DNA from: Bacteroidota bacterium
GTDB lineage: Bacteria; Bacteroidota; Ignavibacteria; Kryptoniales; JAKASW01
Assembly: GCA_021789975.1 (NCBI GenBank)
Contig: JAJYIT010000010.1
Location: 1-64,000, forward strand
Reading direction: 5' to 3'
Length of the DNA stretch: 64,000 nucleotides
The position numbers and the translations under genes are program-made. This document shows positions 1 through 10,900 of this stretch, in pieces; positions within the stretch are counted from its first letter, which is position 1; each line of letters starts with the position of its first letter. Under the pieces are notes generated by a model, which did no database searches, was not told the origin of the DNA, and saw nothing but the letters and a program-made list of their open reading frames with translations.

Positions 1-52
1 TTGAGCTCGCACAGCTTAAGCAGCTCAGGCAACTCATCTGTCCGCAGGACAA

Positions 53-410
53 TCAGACCGATTTTATTTCGTACAGACTGGCAGCGTGACCTTCTATGAT
101 TTTACACAGAGATTGGGACTTGACCTTTATGATCCTATGGAATATCGTATTGTTTGACATATGGGTCTTCACAATGTCCAACAGGATCTTAGTGTCCACA
201 GACTTGCACTGAAAGGTGAGTCTGTTCCTAAAGCTTGCCATCCGATGCAGCAGGTTTCTTTCATCGTCAGCGTTGATCCTGATCTGGAATCCATAGTAGA
301 GCCATGTCGGCCTTGATTTCCACAGCTGTGACGTTGCCGTGTTTGTTCAAGTTGTCCAGATCTAGTAGATCGGAAGAAACGTATCTCCATATCGCTTCAA
401 GATCGGTCAT
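53..410 (-). pseudogene. Decayed HepT-like HEPN toxin remnant
   Basis: Two reading frames together give a HepT-like protein. A frame opening at 410 gives a helix-like start (MTDLEAIWRYVSSDLLDLDN). After a shift near 285-300, another frame reads DDERNLLHRMASFRNRL, then SVDTKILLDIVKTHM. The MASFRNRL...VD order is typical of HepT proteins, whose RNase motif is R-x4-6-H-x-Y. Here the His and Tyr are gone (RNRLTFQCKSVD) and the central helix region seems deleted, so it should be inactive. It lies just downstream of an MntA-like remnant on the same strand, as in type VII toxin-antitoxin loci. The frames and motif are seen directly; family assignment is inferred without a search. Confidence 0.5.
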
Positions 411-680
411 TGTCGATGTACCCTGGAAGATAACAACTCTGGCCCTGTCTTGAATGTTCGGCATCGATGTAAAGACGACGGACGGTATTTTCGTATTGTA
501 TCTTCATGCGGTCATCTTTACAGAAAAGGAGTAATCCCTTGTTCACGATTCTCTGCGGCAGGCTGATGCTTGCTTTGCTCATAACGGCAAAATCAACATC
601 CTTAAGATGTACAAATGCGCGACCTCGGGTCTCCGGCGCAAATAGTCGGCGATGACTTTTTGAGCCTCCACTTTGTCCAT
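397..680 (-). pseudogene. Decayed MntA-like nucleotidyltransferase antitoxin remnant
   Basis: An ATG at 680 begins MDKVEAQKVIADYLRRRPEV followed by AHLYI, which resembles the start of minimal nucleotidyltransferases. That frame then stops after a few codons. A second frame continues with LKDVDFAVMSKASISLPQRI and then LLLFCKDDRMKIQYENTVRR, matching the D-x-D strand and C-terminal helices of MntA. The junction lacks the Gly-Ser catalytic loop (usual order LFGSRARG, about ten residues, then DxD), so a deletion with frameshift removed the active centre. Its 3' end meets the HepT-like remnant. In intact systems MntA adds AMP to HepT to neutralise it; neither activity is expected here. Confidence 0.5.
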
Positions 681-773
681 AATCAGTTCCGGGTTCTCTT
701 ATTGCTCCCTTCTGTCGGGATAAATATAGCAGGTTCGTCTTTGTCATTGGGCATGCTCACCTAAGTGGTAAGG

Positions 774-2144
774 TCAAATCCCAAGCCTCTTGCTCTGAAG
801 TGACGCGAACCGTTTCTGAGGATCGGCACGTTCACGGACTTGAAGAAACTTATCCAGATCGGGATAGCCGGCTCGCAACATCTCTGCGCCCATCCGGGAA
901 TCCTTGGTCAGATACAGGCGTCCTCCATAGTGCTGAACAATTGCGTCAAGCTCCTTAAGCTGCTCGAACAGATTTCTGGTAATTGGAAAATCGAGTGCGA
1001 GCGTGTAGCCTTCTTTTGCAAAGGAAAGGTATGGCGGGTCTTCCTTGCCGAACAGCTTGAGTACTGCAAGGAAGGAGGCATCTCCGTGTTCTGAGGTGTT
1101 CCTTAGAATCTCGTGTAATCCTTCCTTACTTCCATCCCTCGGAAGTACAAGCTGATACTGCGCAAATCCCCTCTTCCCGTAGATACGATTCCAGTTAAGA
1201 ATGCTGTCAAGCGGATAGAAGAAAGTGTCATAATCCACCACCTCGTCCTTCCCTCGAGCCGGAGACTTATGGTAATAGAAATAGTTGAATGCGCCGACCG
1301 TAACCGGGTTCAAAAAGAACGATGGAAAATCAAATGGCACCGATAGTTGGCGTTTCAGTTTCAGCTTGTATCGGGTCACCGAAGCATCACGTGCACCGTC
1401 CTCCCTGCGGATCGAGGCATAATTCGGCATCTCCGTTCTCTTTGCATGTTCTCCCAGCACGATGACACTCCTCCCTGCGTTTCGACCTCCTGATAGAGTG
1501 TCGATCCAGGCTACGGAATAAGTCCAGGTTGAGTTCTCCTCGAATACCGCCATCGCCTCTTCGAGATTCCTCGCCTTGATCGAGTGTTGCCTGATGTACG
1601 GCGTCTCGGCCGGTATTAGGCGAATAGCCGCTCGGAGGATTACGCCGGTAAGTCCGTAACCTGCGCAGGTAGCGTCGAACAGCTCCGGGCGTTCAGACCT
1701 CGAACACCTCACTACGCTCCCATCCGCCATTGCCAGTTCCAGCCACTCCACATGGTTGCTGAAACTTCCGGATCTATGGTGGTTCTTGCCGTGTACGTCG
1801 CTCGCAATCGCGCCGCCGACGGTGACGTACTTTGTCCCCGGAGTAACCGGTACAAACCAGCCCTGAGGAAGAAAGGTATCTATGACTTCGGCAATGCTGA
1901 CGCCTGCTTCGCATACCAATACACCTTTGGCGTCTTCGAATGAGATAAACCGATTCATGCGCACGGTTGAGATAACTCGCTCTCCGAGAGAACTGTCACC
2001 ATAGGAACGCCCGAGACCGCGAGGTATCATCGCGGTGGAGGGAGAACTTTGCGTCAGGATGTCCTCCAGTCTTGCGTCGGATTCAAATGTGATCTGAGTG
2101 GACTCAACAACAGGATATCGTCCCCAACCGGAAATCAGAGGCAT
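774..2144 (-). CDS. DprE1-like FAD-binding oxidoreductase
   Basis: This 456-residue protein belongs to the FAD-linked oxidase (VAO/PCMH) superfamily. The N-terminal half carries the flavin-binding signature PRGLGRSYGD (41-50) and TPGTKYVTVGGAIASDVHGK (101-120) followed by NHH. The C-terminal substrate domain ends with RLYLTKDSRM, whose Lys (about 414) corresponds to the conserved Lys of decaprenylphosphoryl-ribose 2-oxidase DprE1. The length fits DprE1 (about 460). In actinobacteria DprE1 works with the reductase DprE2 to epimerise a polyprenyl-linked pentose for cell-wall arabinan; no DprE2 candidate is visible here. The homologue may act on another polyprenyl sugar or aldonolactone. It is flanked on both sides by decayed HEPN material. 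The fold is confident, the substrate is not. Confidence 0.8.
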   Translation of the reverse strand: MPLISGWGRYPVVESTQITFESDARLEDILTQSSPSTAMIPRGLGRSYGDSSLGERVISTVRMNRFISFEDAKGVLVCEAGVSIAEVIDTFLPQGWFVPVTPGTKYVTVGGAIASDVHGKNHHRSGSFSNHVEWLELAMADGSVVRCSRSERPELFDATCAGYGLTGVILRAAIRLIPAETPYIRQHSIKARNLEEAMAVFEENSTWTYSVAWIDTLSGGRNAGRSVIVLGEHAKRTEMPNYASIRREDGARDASVTRYKLKLKRQLSVPFDFPSFFLNPVTVGAFNYFYYHKSPARGKDEVVDYDTFFYPLDSILNWNRIYGKRGFAQYQLVLPRDGSKEGLHEILRNTSEHGDASFLAVLKLFGKEDPPYLSFAKEGYTLALDFPITRNLFEQLKELDAIVQHYGGRLYLTKDSRMGAEMLRAGYPDLDKFLQVRERADPQKRFASLQSKRLGI

Positions 2145-2176
2145 GGGGAAAAAATCGGCACTTGAAGTGGCGAAAT

Positions 2177-2579
2177 CATGGTTCTGAGGAGTAAGAGATT
2201 ATATGCCTAGAGTTAATCAACGAAAGATCGACCTCGGCTCTCATGATCTGGATAATTGCCGGCTCCTACTCCAAACGTCGCTGCGGAAGTCCTTGATGTC
2301 CGCAAATCCTCCGATGCTCTGGAACACGCCCCGCTTGTGTGCGCTACTTACCACATCTATCGGTGTTCCCGGACTTTCAAATTCAAGACCACCAAGAGAA
2401 CCGAGATACCTCCGGACAAGAGACTCAATACTCCCCGCAAATCGCCATGTTAAAGTTTCGAGATCACGTAAGTAAATCCTCGCGTCTCCATCAAGCTCCT
2501 GTAAACGATTCTTCAGGCTTTCCACTTCTTCCTTCAATAGCCGCATTTCTAGGAATATAACAGCTCTGAGGCGTGCCAT
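2177..2579 (-). pseudogene. Second HEPN-like (HepT-type) remnant
   Basis: From an ATG at 2579 the frame encodes a helical protein (LKEEVESLKNRLQELDGDAR ... ETLTWRFAGSIESLVRRYLG ... FADIKDFRSDV) and stops at 2241. The pattern resembles HEPN-domain partners of nucleotidyltransferases, in which the corresponding segment reads roughly LRNxIxHEY. Immediately after FRSDV, another frame reads LE, a stop in place of the expected Tyr, then EPAIIQIMRAEVDLSLI and a short tail ending near 2177. A frameshift plus a nonsense change exactly in the RNase motif would explain this. It sits between the DprE1-like gene and the terminator of the cohesin-like gene. No intact partner is visible. The HEPN call is tentative. 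Confidence 0.3.
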
Positions 2580-2687
2580 AAAGTGCCACGTGCTGTACTT
2601 CTGAAGAATCCCACGTGACCAAACCGCCGACCCACAAAATGATCGCATGTTGCATTCTCTGGGTTGCTTCCTGCGTCGCTTACTAGC

Positions 2688-2717
2688 AAAAAGCCCCTCA
2701 CGACGGAGGGGCTTTTT
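2688..2717 (-). terminator. Rho-independent terminator of the cohesin-like gene
   Basis: Perfect 12-base inverted repeat AAAAAGCCCCTC / GAGGGGCTTTTT with a 6-base loop, about 27 bases past the stop codon of the gene ending at 2744. The stem ends in a T run on the minus strand. Because it is A/T flanked on both sides it could work in both directions. Confidence 0.85.
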
Positions 2718-2743
2718 GGTAAAAGAACTGAATTGAATAGACC

Positions 2744-4840
2744 TTACTTCAGGAACATCATTTTCTTCATTTGGACGAAGTTCCCCGCTTGCATCCGGTA
2801 GAAGTAGATGCCGCTGGTAACTTGTTGGCCGAGATTGTTTGTTCCATCCCATGTTTCATTGTATCGGCCGGGCATCATGTTTTGATCGACCAGAGTACGA
2901 ACTTGCTGACCTAGAATATCGTACACGACGATCACAACATTGCTTGGCTTCGAGACATCGAACGAAATATTGGTTGTCGGGTTGAAGGGATTCGGATAAT
3001 TTTGACTCAGCGCGAACTTTGTCGGGAGCCCCTCAAGCATTTGAATACCGGTAACAAGGGGCGTCCAACTTTGGGTCACTGATTGACCTGCCAGATCACT
3101 GACACTCACTACTACCTTTGCAAAACCGGAGTCACGCGAAGTAAAGGTATGTGTAAAGGTAGTGTCGGTTCCAACTTTCTGAGTAACGTTGTTCAGACTC
3201 CACCTAATCGTCAGCTTATCATTCGGATTAGGATCTACCGCGGTGATGCTGAACGTGACCGCCGTTCCAATATTGATTTTCGTCAACGATCCCGGTGCCG
3301 GCGTCTGGTTGATGATCGATGGATACTTATCTGTGTTCAGCACGGTTATCAACACACTCAACGTATCGAATAATCCGCTTGCCGTGGCTGCCTTGAATTT
3401 CACGGTGTAGCTAGTGACCGTATGGCTCGCCACCCACAGGAAGGCACCGGTGGAAGCGTTGAGCTTCGCGCCGCTCGGTTGACCGGTCATACTGTACGTC
3501 AACGCAGAGCCATCCGAGTCGACTGCGGTAGCCACAAAACGCAAAGTGTCGCCCTGCCCGACCGACTGAGTTGCCAGGGGCTGGAAGTGCGGCATTGTCT
3601 GCAGCGATACGAGTCCGTTGGTGTAAACCGATGTCATAGTATTCGCGTTAGAGTCGGAGATCTGACACTGTGCCGTTTGAAAAGCGAGTGTCGTAGAGCC
3701 ACCATTGTATGTGAACACTAAGTCCGCAAACTTCGCGTTACCGAGCGTCAATGGCGACGCGGTCGGACCCTGGAACCATGCGATCGAAAGTACTCCAGAT
3801 GCCGCATTCGCAGTGATCGTAGTGGAGTCGACTCCGCTGTTGTAGTTTGCCAGTTTCTGAAAAGTCAAGACAGCACTGTTGTAGGCTATCTTCAGCGAAA
3901 TTGCACCCACGCCATTGAAGTTCTTGACGCGTAGCGGTACGTATGCCGTGCCACCGGCTTGCGCGTGCACGGTATCAATGGACACGCCCACTGCGGTTGC
4001 CAAGTTTGGGGATATGCTTCCACTGTTATAAACGACAGTTAGTGGCGTCGCGTTTGTGTCTGCAACCTGTGATTGACTCGTATTAAATGTCAGGCTTGTA
4101 GTCCCCGTGTTGTAAGTAAAGGCTAACTTCACCAGCGTGCCGCTCGAAATGTTCAGTGGCTGTGCACCAGGTCCCTGGAACCAACCCAGGCTGATTACTC
4201 CGCCGGACGCGTGCGCTGTAAAGGTCACGCCGGCAGGAGCACCTGTAACACTGTCGAAGGTCGCAACTGTTGCGTCGTAATTGATCTTTAACGATATTGC
4301 GCCCACACCCATAAGGCTGGAAACGGTCAGAGGCACATTAACGGTGCCGCCGGAAGTACCATACCCGGTACCAAGTGACAGAGTAACGCTGCCGCCCGAT
4401 ACGGTGCCGTTGGTAAAGGTAGTCGGAATTGTTGTACCGCTTTCATTGGCGATTGAACTTTGAGCGGTATTTATCGTAATCGCCCCGTTCCCGCCGTTAT
4501 AAATAAACTTCAAATTGATCAAAGTACCACTTGCAAGGTTAATCGGACTAGTCGTTGTCGCATCGAACCATGCTATCTTCACCGTTCCAGAAGACGGATT
4601 ATTGGCGCCTACACTTGCATTCAGCGGATTAGCATATCCTAGATATGTGAGCGCGCTGGCATCATAAGAGAGCACGAGGCTAACAGCCCCCACACTGTCG
4701 AAGTTCGCGATATTAACCGGAACCACGACGGTGTCTCCCTTGCTTGCGGTCACACTAGGAATGCTGACCTGCGTCTGCGCAAAGCCCCTCCCGGCCATCG
4801 CGATGAGTACAGCTCCTATAAGACCTATGAATTTCCTCAT
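2744..4840 (-). CDS. Secreted cohesin-repeat protein with T9SS sorting domain
   Basis: A 698-residue exported protein. A signal peptide (about 1-21, ending GFAQ) is followed by three cohesin-like modules at roughly 22-150, 153-282 and 288-412. Each contains a D-x-VxVPVxVxNFxxVGAxSLxLxYD-type start and an IAWFxGP/IAWFDA strand. Two Ig/cadherin-like modules follow (about 418-505 and 508-600). The last 90 residues hold the NYPNPFNP motif and FlgD-like fold (YDILGQQVRTLVD ... GIYFYRM) used by type IX secretion in this phylum. An AAGAAGGA ribosome binding site precedes the ATG. Cohesins bind dockerins; the adjacent upstream gene has a dockerin-like segment, so physical pairing on the cell surface is possible but unproven. 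Confidence 0.85.
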   Translation of the reverse strand: MRKFIGLIGAVLIAMAGRGFAQTQVSIPSVTASKGDTVVVPVNIANFDSVGAVSLVLSYDASALTYLGYANPLNASVGANNPSSGTVKIAWFDATTTSPINLASGTLINLKFIYNGGNGAITINTAQSSIANESGTTIPTTFTNGTVSGGSVTLSLGTGYGTSGGTVNVPLTVSSLMGVGAISLKINYDATVATFDSVTGAPAGVTFTAHASGGVISLGWFQGPGAQPLNISSGTLVKLAFTYNTGTTSLTFNTSQSQVADTNATPLTVVYNSGSISPNLATAVGVSIDTVHAQAGGTAYVPLRVKNFNGVGAISLKIAYNSAVLTFQKLANYNSGVDSTTITANAASGVLSIAWFQGPTASPLTLGNAKFADLVFTYNGGSTTLAFQTAQCQISDSNANTMTSVYTNGLVSLQTMPHFQPLATQSVGQGDTLRFVATAVDSDGSALTYSMTGQPSGAKLNASTGAFLWVASHTVTSYTVKFKAATASGLFDTLSVLITVLNTDKYPSIINQTPAPGSLTKINIGTAVTFSITAVDPNPNDKLTIRWSLNNVTQKVGTDTTFTHTFTSRDSGFAKVVVSVSDLAGQSVTQSWTPLVTGIQMLEGLPTKFALSQNYPNPFNPTTNISFDVSKPSNVVIVVYDILGQQVRTLVDQNMMPGRYNETWDGTNNLGQQVTSGIYFYRMQAGNFVQMKKMMFLK

Positions 4841-4873
4841 CTCTAAATCCTTCTTTAATTTCTATGCACAAAA

Positions 4874-4915
4874 GCGGTCGAACCGACCGCCTCCCCCGGG
4901 TTGCCGGGGGAGGCG
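4874..4915 (-). terminator. Double-hairpin terminator after the giant surface gene
   Basis: Two adjacent inverted repeats lie just past the stop of the gene ending at 4936: CGCCTCCCCCGG/CCGGGGGAGGCG (4888-4899 with 4904-4915) and GCGGTCG/CGACCGC (4874-4880 with 4884-4890), which share three bases. On the minus strand the second is followed by CTTTTGTG. Intrinsic termination between the two surface genes is likely, with the downstream gene probably using its own promoter or read-through. Confidence 0.7.
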
Positions 4916-4935
4916 AATCAGCCGATTGCTCATTA

Positions 4936-7900
4936 CTACTTTAGAAGCATCATCCGATGTACCTGACTGAAGCTCTGTTTACCACCAGTAACGCTGATGC
5001 GATACAGGTAAACACCGCTCGCCATGTTGGAAGCATTCCACTGCACCTTGTAAGATCCCGCGTTCTGATTGCTGTTAACAAGTTCCACTACTCTCTGACC
5101 CAACATATCGTAGATCGTCAGAGTGACGTGGCCGTTAACCGGGAGATCGTACCCGATGATAGTGGACGGGTTGAACGGGTTAGGATAGTTCTGGTTCAAC
5201 GCGAACTTGCTCGGGAGGGAAGCCTTCACGCTGCCCGGCATATTGAGTGTCGCATTGAGTATCTCTCCAGAAGGTCCGGCAAGAGCCGAGCCTGAAGCTA
5301 CTTCAAACGACAGGTTCGCATTCTTGTCAAGCGGCTTCGGAGACGAGAACTTCAACGAAACGAGTTCATCGTTTGCGTTCAGATTGATTGGATTCTTACC
5401 GCCGGTTGCATCAAACCAAGCAATCCTTACGTAGCCGTCTGCTGCGTTTACGACTGCCTGATCAGCATATGGGCCGGTTACTCCGACGAACTTTACTTGT
5501 TCGGACGGATATTTGATCTGCAGAGAGTACGCACCAACCTGCATTGCGCTCGCTGCGGTTACCGGTACTTCAAAAGATCCCGACGGACTTACGTTGAGAA
5601 CGCCATCACTGTTAACATCGACGGAAGAGCTTACGGACGCTACCGTATTCTTCTGTCCTTTTACAGTCGATGCAGGCGTTACGCTGCTGTTGACGTCGCC
5701 GGTCATAATACCGGAGATATTCATCGTTGTGTCGGTTACGACATTGACAGAATCCGTTGTGAAGATCCAATCACCCTTAGCGAAGGAGTTGGTCAGACCA
5801 GCCCAACGACGCACGATCAACAAAGCATCCGTTGCGTCTGCGCTGCCGCTGTTGTTTACATCTGCTGCAAGAGCCTGCAAAGCATCAGGATGGTAGGTTC
5901 CGAGGAAGTCTTTGACTACCAACAGAGCCTGGGTAGCATTCGGACCACCCCACGCTGCGCTGGTTGTTGCAGTAACAGTGTACGTACCGGTGGGAACGTT
6001 GGCAACGCTATATGCGCCGCTGGCGTTCGTCGTACCAGTATACGCTGTGCCACCCGCGGTGGGCGTAATCTTTACAGTCGCGCCCGAGAACGGAGCACCA
6101 GTCTTGTCATACAGGACTGTACCACTCACTGTCAATGCCGGAGGTGCCACATTTGGCTGACCATAGGTGAAGATTGTGCCGTTCAACGAAATGTGACCGG
6201 TGACGCCGCTGACTCTGATGTCAGGCGATCCGTCAGCCAGGGTCGCATTTTGATAGTTCGCGTCGGTGCCGAGCATTGTCCACGGGTTTGCTACGCTTCC
6301 TGAGTCTCTCGCGATGAAACGGAGATTCTGGATCTGTGACGGAGTATAGCCCGCGTAACCCTGCGCCTGACCGTCGAGGTTGTAGACGTACGCGTTCGAG
6401 AAGCTGATATCAGGTTTCAGGTACCAGTAGAAGCTTGGATAGCCGCTCAACTGCTGCGAACCGTCAGCAATCGGGAATCCGTTGGATCCGGTCGGACTAC
6501 GGTCGACAAAAGTTACAGCCAGGTTCACCCCAGACGGAAGCGCCTGTGTGAAGAACAACGTCATCGGTCGATAGGCTGCGCCAGTGCTGTCCATCGGATT
6601 GTTGCCGACAGGATACTGAACGTTGCTAACGGTTAGCGGTGCGTTGTAGGGCAAAAGCTTAGAAACAGTACCATAGATGTAGCTGGTGTCTGTCTTTACA
6701 AAGCCCTGGGTCGGCTGGCTGCTGTTGTTGCTCTGGGCCAACAAAACCATGTTGCTTCCGGTCGCCAGTACACCCTTGTCTAGATAAAGTGTTGCAGCGT
6801 TCGTTGCAAAATCTAGATTGCCACCAGAGATAGTGACACTCCTGTCCGCGTAGGTCTTGCCGATTGTGATATTGACCAATGCAGGAACTGTCTGGTTAGC
6901 TTTCAATGTCAGCATCGTGTTCGCGCTTCCGCCAAAAGTTACAGGCGCTGCGCCGACTGCTGAATTAACAAAGAAGCCTGCGCCAGCGGATTGAACGACA
7001 TCGCTGAGCACGGTAAGCGGGCTACCATTGATATCCAGATTTCCACCCTGGAGCGTCAGCACACCACCAACGGTCAAGCCGGCATCGAGTTTAACGGTAG
7101 TTTGGACAGTTACGTTGCTTGTAACTGCAGTGTGGGAACCGCCGGAGATTGATCCGAGCTCCCGCGTGCTCGTGCTGGAAGCTCCATCATATACGATATT
7201 GATGGGCCCGAGCGTAGTCAGGTTCTGATCGAGGGCGGTAGTCCCGTTGATTTGTAGGACGAGGGTTGCACCGGAAGCCATAGTTACTTTGACTCCGGAC
7301 GCCGCACCGTTACCTGTCGTAGCATAAAGCGGATCTGCGAGCGTCAATGTTCCGTTGACCTGAAGGCTCTTCTGAAGTGCTACACCGGCGCCGCCCGTTG
7401 ATACGGTAACGTTGGTTATGATGTTTGTGGAAGGCACTTCAAACCCGGAATTAATAGTCGGGGTTGCTGCCGTCGAATAAATGAGGTTTATCGAAGTAGC
7501 GCCGAAAATCAGGGCTTTGTCGAGTGCGTCGGCATTACCCTGTCGCTCGATTGTCGAACTGTCGCCCATGGCAAGCGAGCCGGTCGTTCCGATCGTGAGT
7601 GAGCCGCCAAGAGTCAGATACTTGTTGACCGTGAAAGTATCGGTGGTGGCTTTCGAGGCGTTCGCCATGATGTCGAGGTTATCGACTGCGAAGCCCTTCC
7701 CGGGACTGAAAGTCAGAGATGCATTATTAAACTGCAAAGCACCACTCGACATCGTCCAGCCTCCGGCAGCGCGTGTGAATGCACCCACCCCGCCAATGAT
7801 CTGGAGGTTATTGATACCGAGGTTGATTCCACCTGCAGTCTGGGTCAGCGTCGTAACCGTAAATGTTCTCGCTGTAGCGTTGTTGGATGCGAACGTTACA

Positions 7901-10900
7901 CTGCCCTTAGAGTTGACTGTCAAACCGGTTGCAAGTGTATAGTTCAATGCAGCCGTGACGGTAGCAATGCTGTCTGTCATCGCAACCGCGCCGGCAACAG
8001 TTCCCGCCGTGCTTGCCGCAGTATACGTTGGACCAGACAACGTAAGCGTACCGGCAACTATGCTCACGTTACCAGATGTATGCGTGATGGCACCGCTAAC
8101 AGTGACAGAATTGTTGACGAGAACCGCCGCGCCTGCGCTCTTGAATACCAGGTTCGGTACTGTCAAGGATGTGCCGGGCGTCAATGTCACCGTGTTAAGC
8201 GCGCTAGCGTTCAACACCAATGCGCCGGTACCGGTGACAGTTCCGGCTCCGGTCCTGTTGTAATCATTCGCTCCGCCAAGACCGTCTTGAGTGTAATTGA
8301 AGCTCGCGATAGCCAAGTTACCCGCGCCCTGTGTGGTTTGGCCTGTAACTTCAAGGTTACTTCCAAGAGTGAGGGTACCACCGGTCATAGTCACAGTACC
8401 GTTAAGGACGTCACTGTTTCCGCCGCGGGTGTAAGTCAGGATTCCGCCGACCACAACGACGTTGCCGGTGTGGTTCGAAATGGTGGACCCCATAATCGAA
8501 ACAGACGCTGTCGGTGATGCACCTGCATTTCCTACGGTCAAGTTGCCGGTTAATGCGGCATTGACCGAATTCATTGCGATGGTTGCACTTGCTCCGGTTG
8601 CGACGCTCGTGTTTTCAATCGTCACATTGCCTGTGATGGCTTCGAGGTTGTTGGACATAAAGGTCGAACCATTCGCGGTCGGTTCGAAGTCGAGGTTTGC
8701 AATCGTGTTGGCATCAGTAGTGATACCTGAACCGTTCAGGACATCGCCTGTGCCGGTTACAGTAAGGAGACTGGCACAAGTGATTGTACCCGCGACAGTG
8801 CTCGTGTCGTTATTGCCGGCTAATGTTATAGTATTCGCCGCTGAACCGCCGCTAAGCACTGCACCGGTTGCAACATTCAACGAGCTGTCGATCGTAACGT
8901 TGTATGGTGCAACACCATCAAACGCGAACAGCGCGTTCTTGCTGAGGTTCAACGCGCCATTGATGGTCACTGCGGTGCTGCTCGTGAGAGTCAGAATGGA
9001 TGTCGTAGTCGAGATTGTCAGAGTACGGACATTCGCCGCATTGAATTCGGTAGTTCCCGTGGCTACGCTGAGCGGGCCAGGAAGATTGCCGATATAAGTT
9101 AAATCGTATTTCACGTTGGCTGCGTCGAAGGTGCCAAAGGCACCACCCGCTGCCAGGAAAGCACCGTTACCGGGAACGACATTACGAATAACGCTCGCCG
9201 AATTTCCCGTCGGACTGAAGTCGAATGTGGCGTTTACCTGCAGCGTACCGGAATTCAAAGTTAAAACACCGTTGAAGTCGGCGTTCGATGTAACGTTGGC
9301 AGTATTGCCGCTGCCCACGTCGACAGTGATATATGAATACGTACCACTGCCGCCGATAGTTATGCCATTTGCAGCAACGCCACCGGAAACAATATTTGCG
9401 CCGCCGAGGATCACGCCGCCGCCGCCAGTGGCAGTGTAGGATCCGAGATTATTCATGCTGGCACCTGCAGCGTTCAAAATGATATTCAGAGTACTCAACG
9501 CTACATTCGTGCTGGCATCGATAGTAACGCCGCCGGAGACACGGATCGAAGCTCCAAGGGTTATAGTCGCATGAGTATTCAGGAATTCAAGGCTGGCGAC
9601 CTGGAAGTTCGGGCCGCTATTGACAGCCTGTGCCGTCGTGCCGTTGAACTTCAAGAGAGAGCCGGTTCCAGCTGTGAAAGTACCGCTAGTCCTGTTGAAA
9701 TCTCCCGCGACGTCGAGCTCACCGCTCGCACCGCCGCCGAGAACGATGTTGCCTGTCTCTGTCAAGGACTGCACACCGATTATCGCTCCATTAGGAACAT
9801 CCATCTCGCCAGTGACAAGAACATTTGCGGCCGTCAAGGTTCCTGTGAAAGTCGTAACTGATAATGATGCAATCGTGACGTTTGGAAGCTTTCCTGTTCC
9901 CGCCAGGGTCACCGCCGCACCGGTAACGCTGAAACCACCGACAGAACTCGAAGTGATTGTGCCATTGTCAGTGTGCCCGATGCCGGTTCCAGAAAGTGTG
10001 ACTGTATTAGCCCCAAGGTTGACGGTCCCGGAGTTTGTGAGCTGGCCGGTTATCGTCAATGGACCAGTAATGTTGGCGACATCTGTGTTGGCGCCACCGT
10101 TATTGCTCAGCCCGCCGATGGTACCGCCGGCAAGATTCAAAGTGCCGCTGGCATTATTGTTCACTATATTCAGCGTGAAATTCGTTTCAGATACATTGCC
10201 TATTGTCAGCACGCCTGCCGCGTCATTGCTTGCGGTGACAGTTTGAGTACCTCCGCCAGGGTTGCTTAACGTAACTGTTGAATTAAAAACGAGGTTGCCA
10301 CTTGATCCATTCTCAGCCATAAAACCGCCGAGAGCCTGAGCTCCCACCCCATTGGCTGACCAAGTGACCGCGCCGTTGAAAGTGATATTGCCCGCGACTT
10401 GATTGAAGACACTTCCTTCAGCGCCAGTGGCAACATTGAGGTTCACCGGTGCCGAGAAAGTCACGGTGCCCGTTCCAGCATTAAGGATCTGGTTCGTCCC
10501 CATAGCAACGGACTGGCCGAATGTTGCGTTGCCGCCGTTGATGGTTATGCCACCAATCTTAGATATTGCATAAGGGAAAGTGACTGATGTGCCTGAAGTC
10601 TTGCTCACCGATATAGTGCCCGTGCCATAACTCCCATAGTTGGCTTCCGGTCCGGCATTAACGTTTCCGTTGTCTGAATACACAAGGCTAACGTTGTTGC
10701 CGCCAATCGATGGTGCCTGATTTGTGAAAGCCGACGAGGCATGCATCGTGATAAGATCGTTTGCATTTGTCAACTGAACAGCGCTTGATACGCCGATGCT
10801 AACATTACTGCTTATTGGTCCTGTCGCAGAGCCGAGGGTCATAACGCCTGTCGCAATCTGGATGGACTCCGTTCCGCTGGCCTCAGTAAAGGTCAGGGTT

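Noticed and set aside
2580..2852. Extended start of the 2241-2579 frame up to 2852
   Set aside because: It overlaps the end of the cohesin-like gene on the same strand and runs through the terminator hairpin; the N-terminal part has no family character.
3083..4642. Plus-strand frames opposite the cohesin-like gene
   Set aside because: Antisense shadows of a repetitive secreted protein; no recognisable product.
5497..10269. Several long plus-strand open frames (for example 5497-6303 and 8462-9097) opposite the giant surface gene
   Set aside because: They lie fully antisense to a coherent secreted protein, show Pro/Val/Ala-rich low-complexity translations that mirror its Thr/Gly/Asn repeats, and have no start sites or domains.
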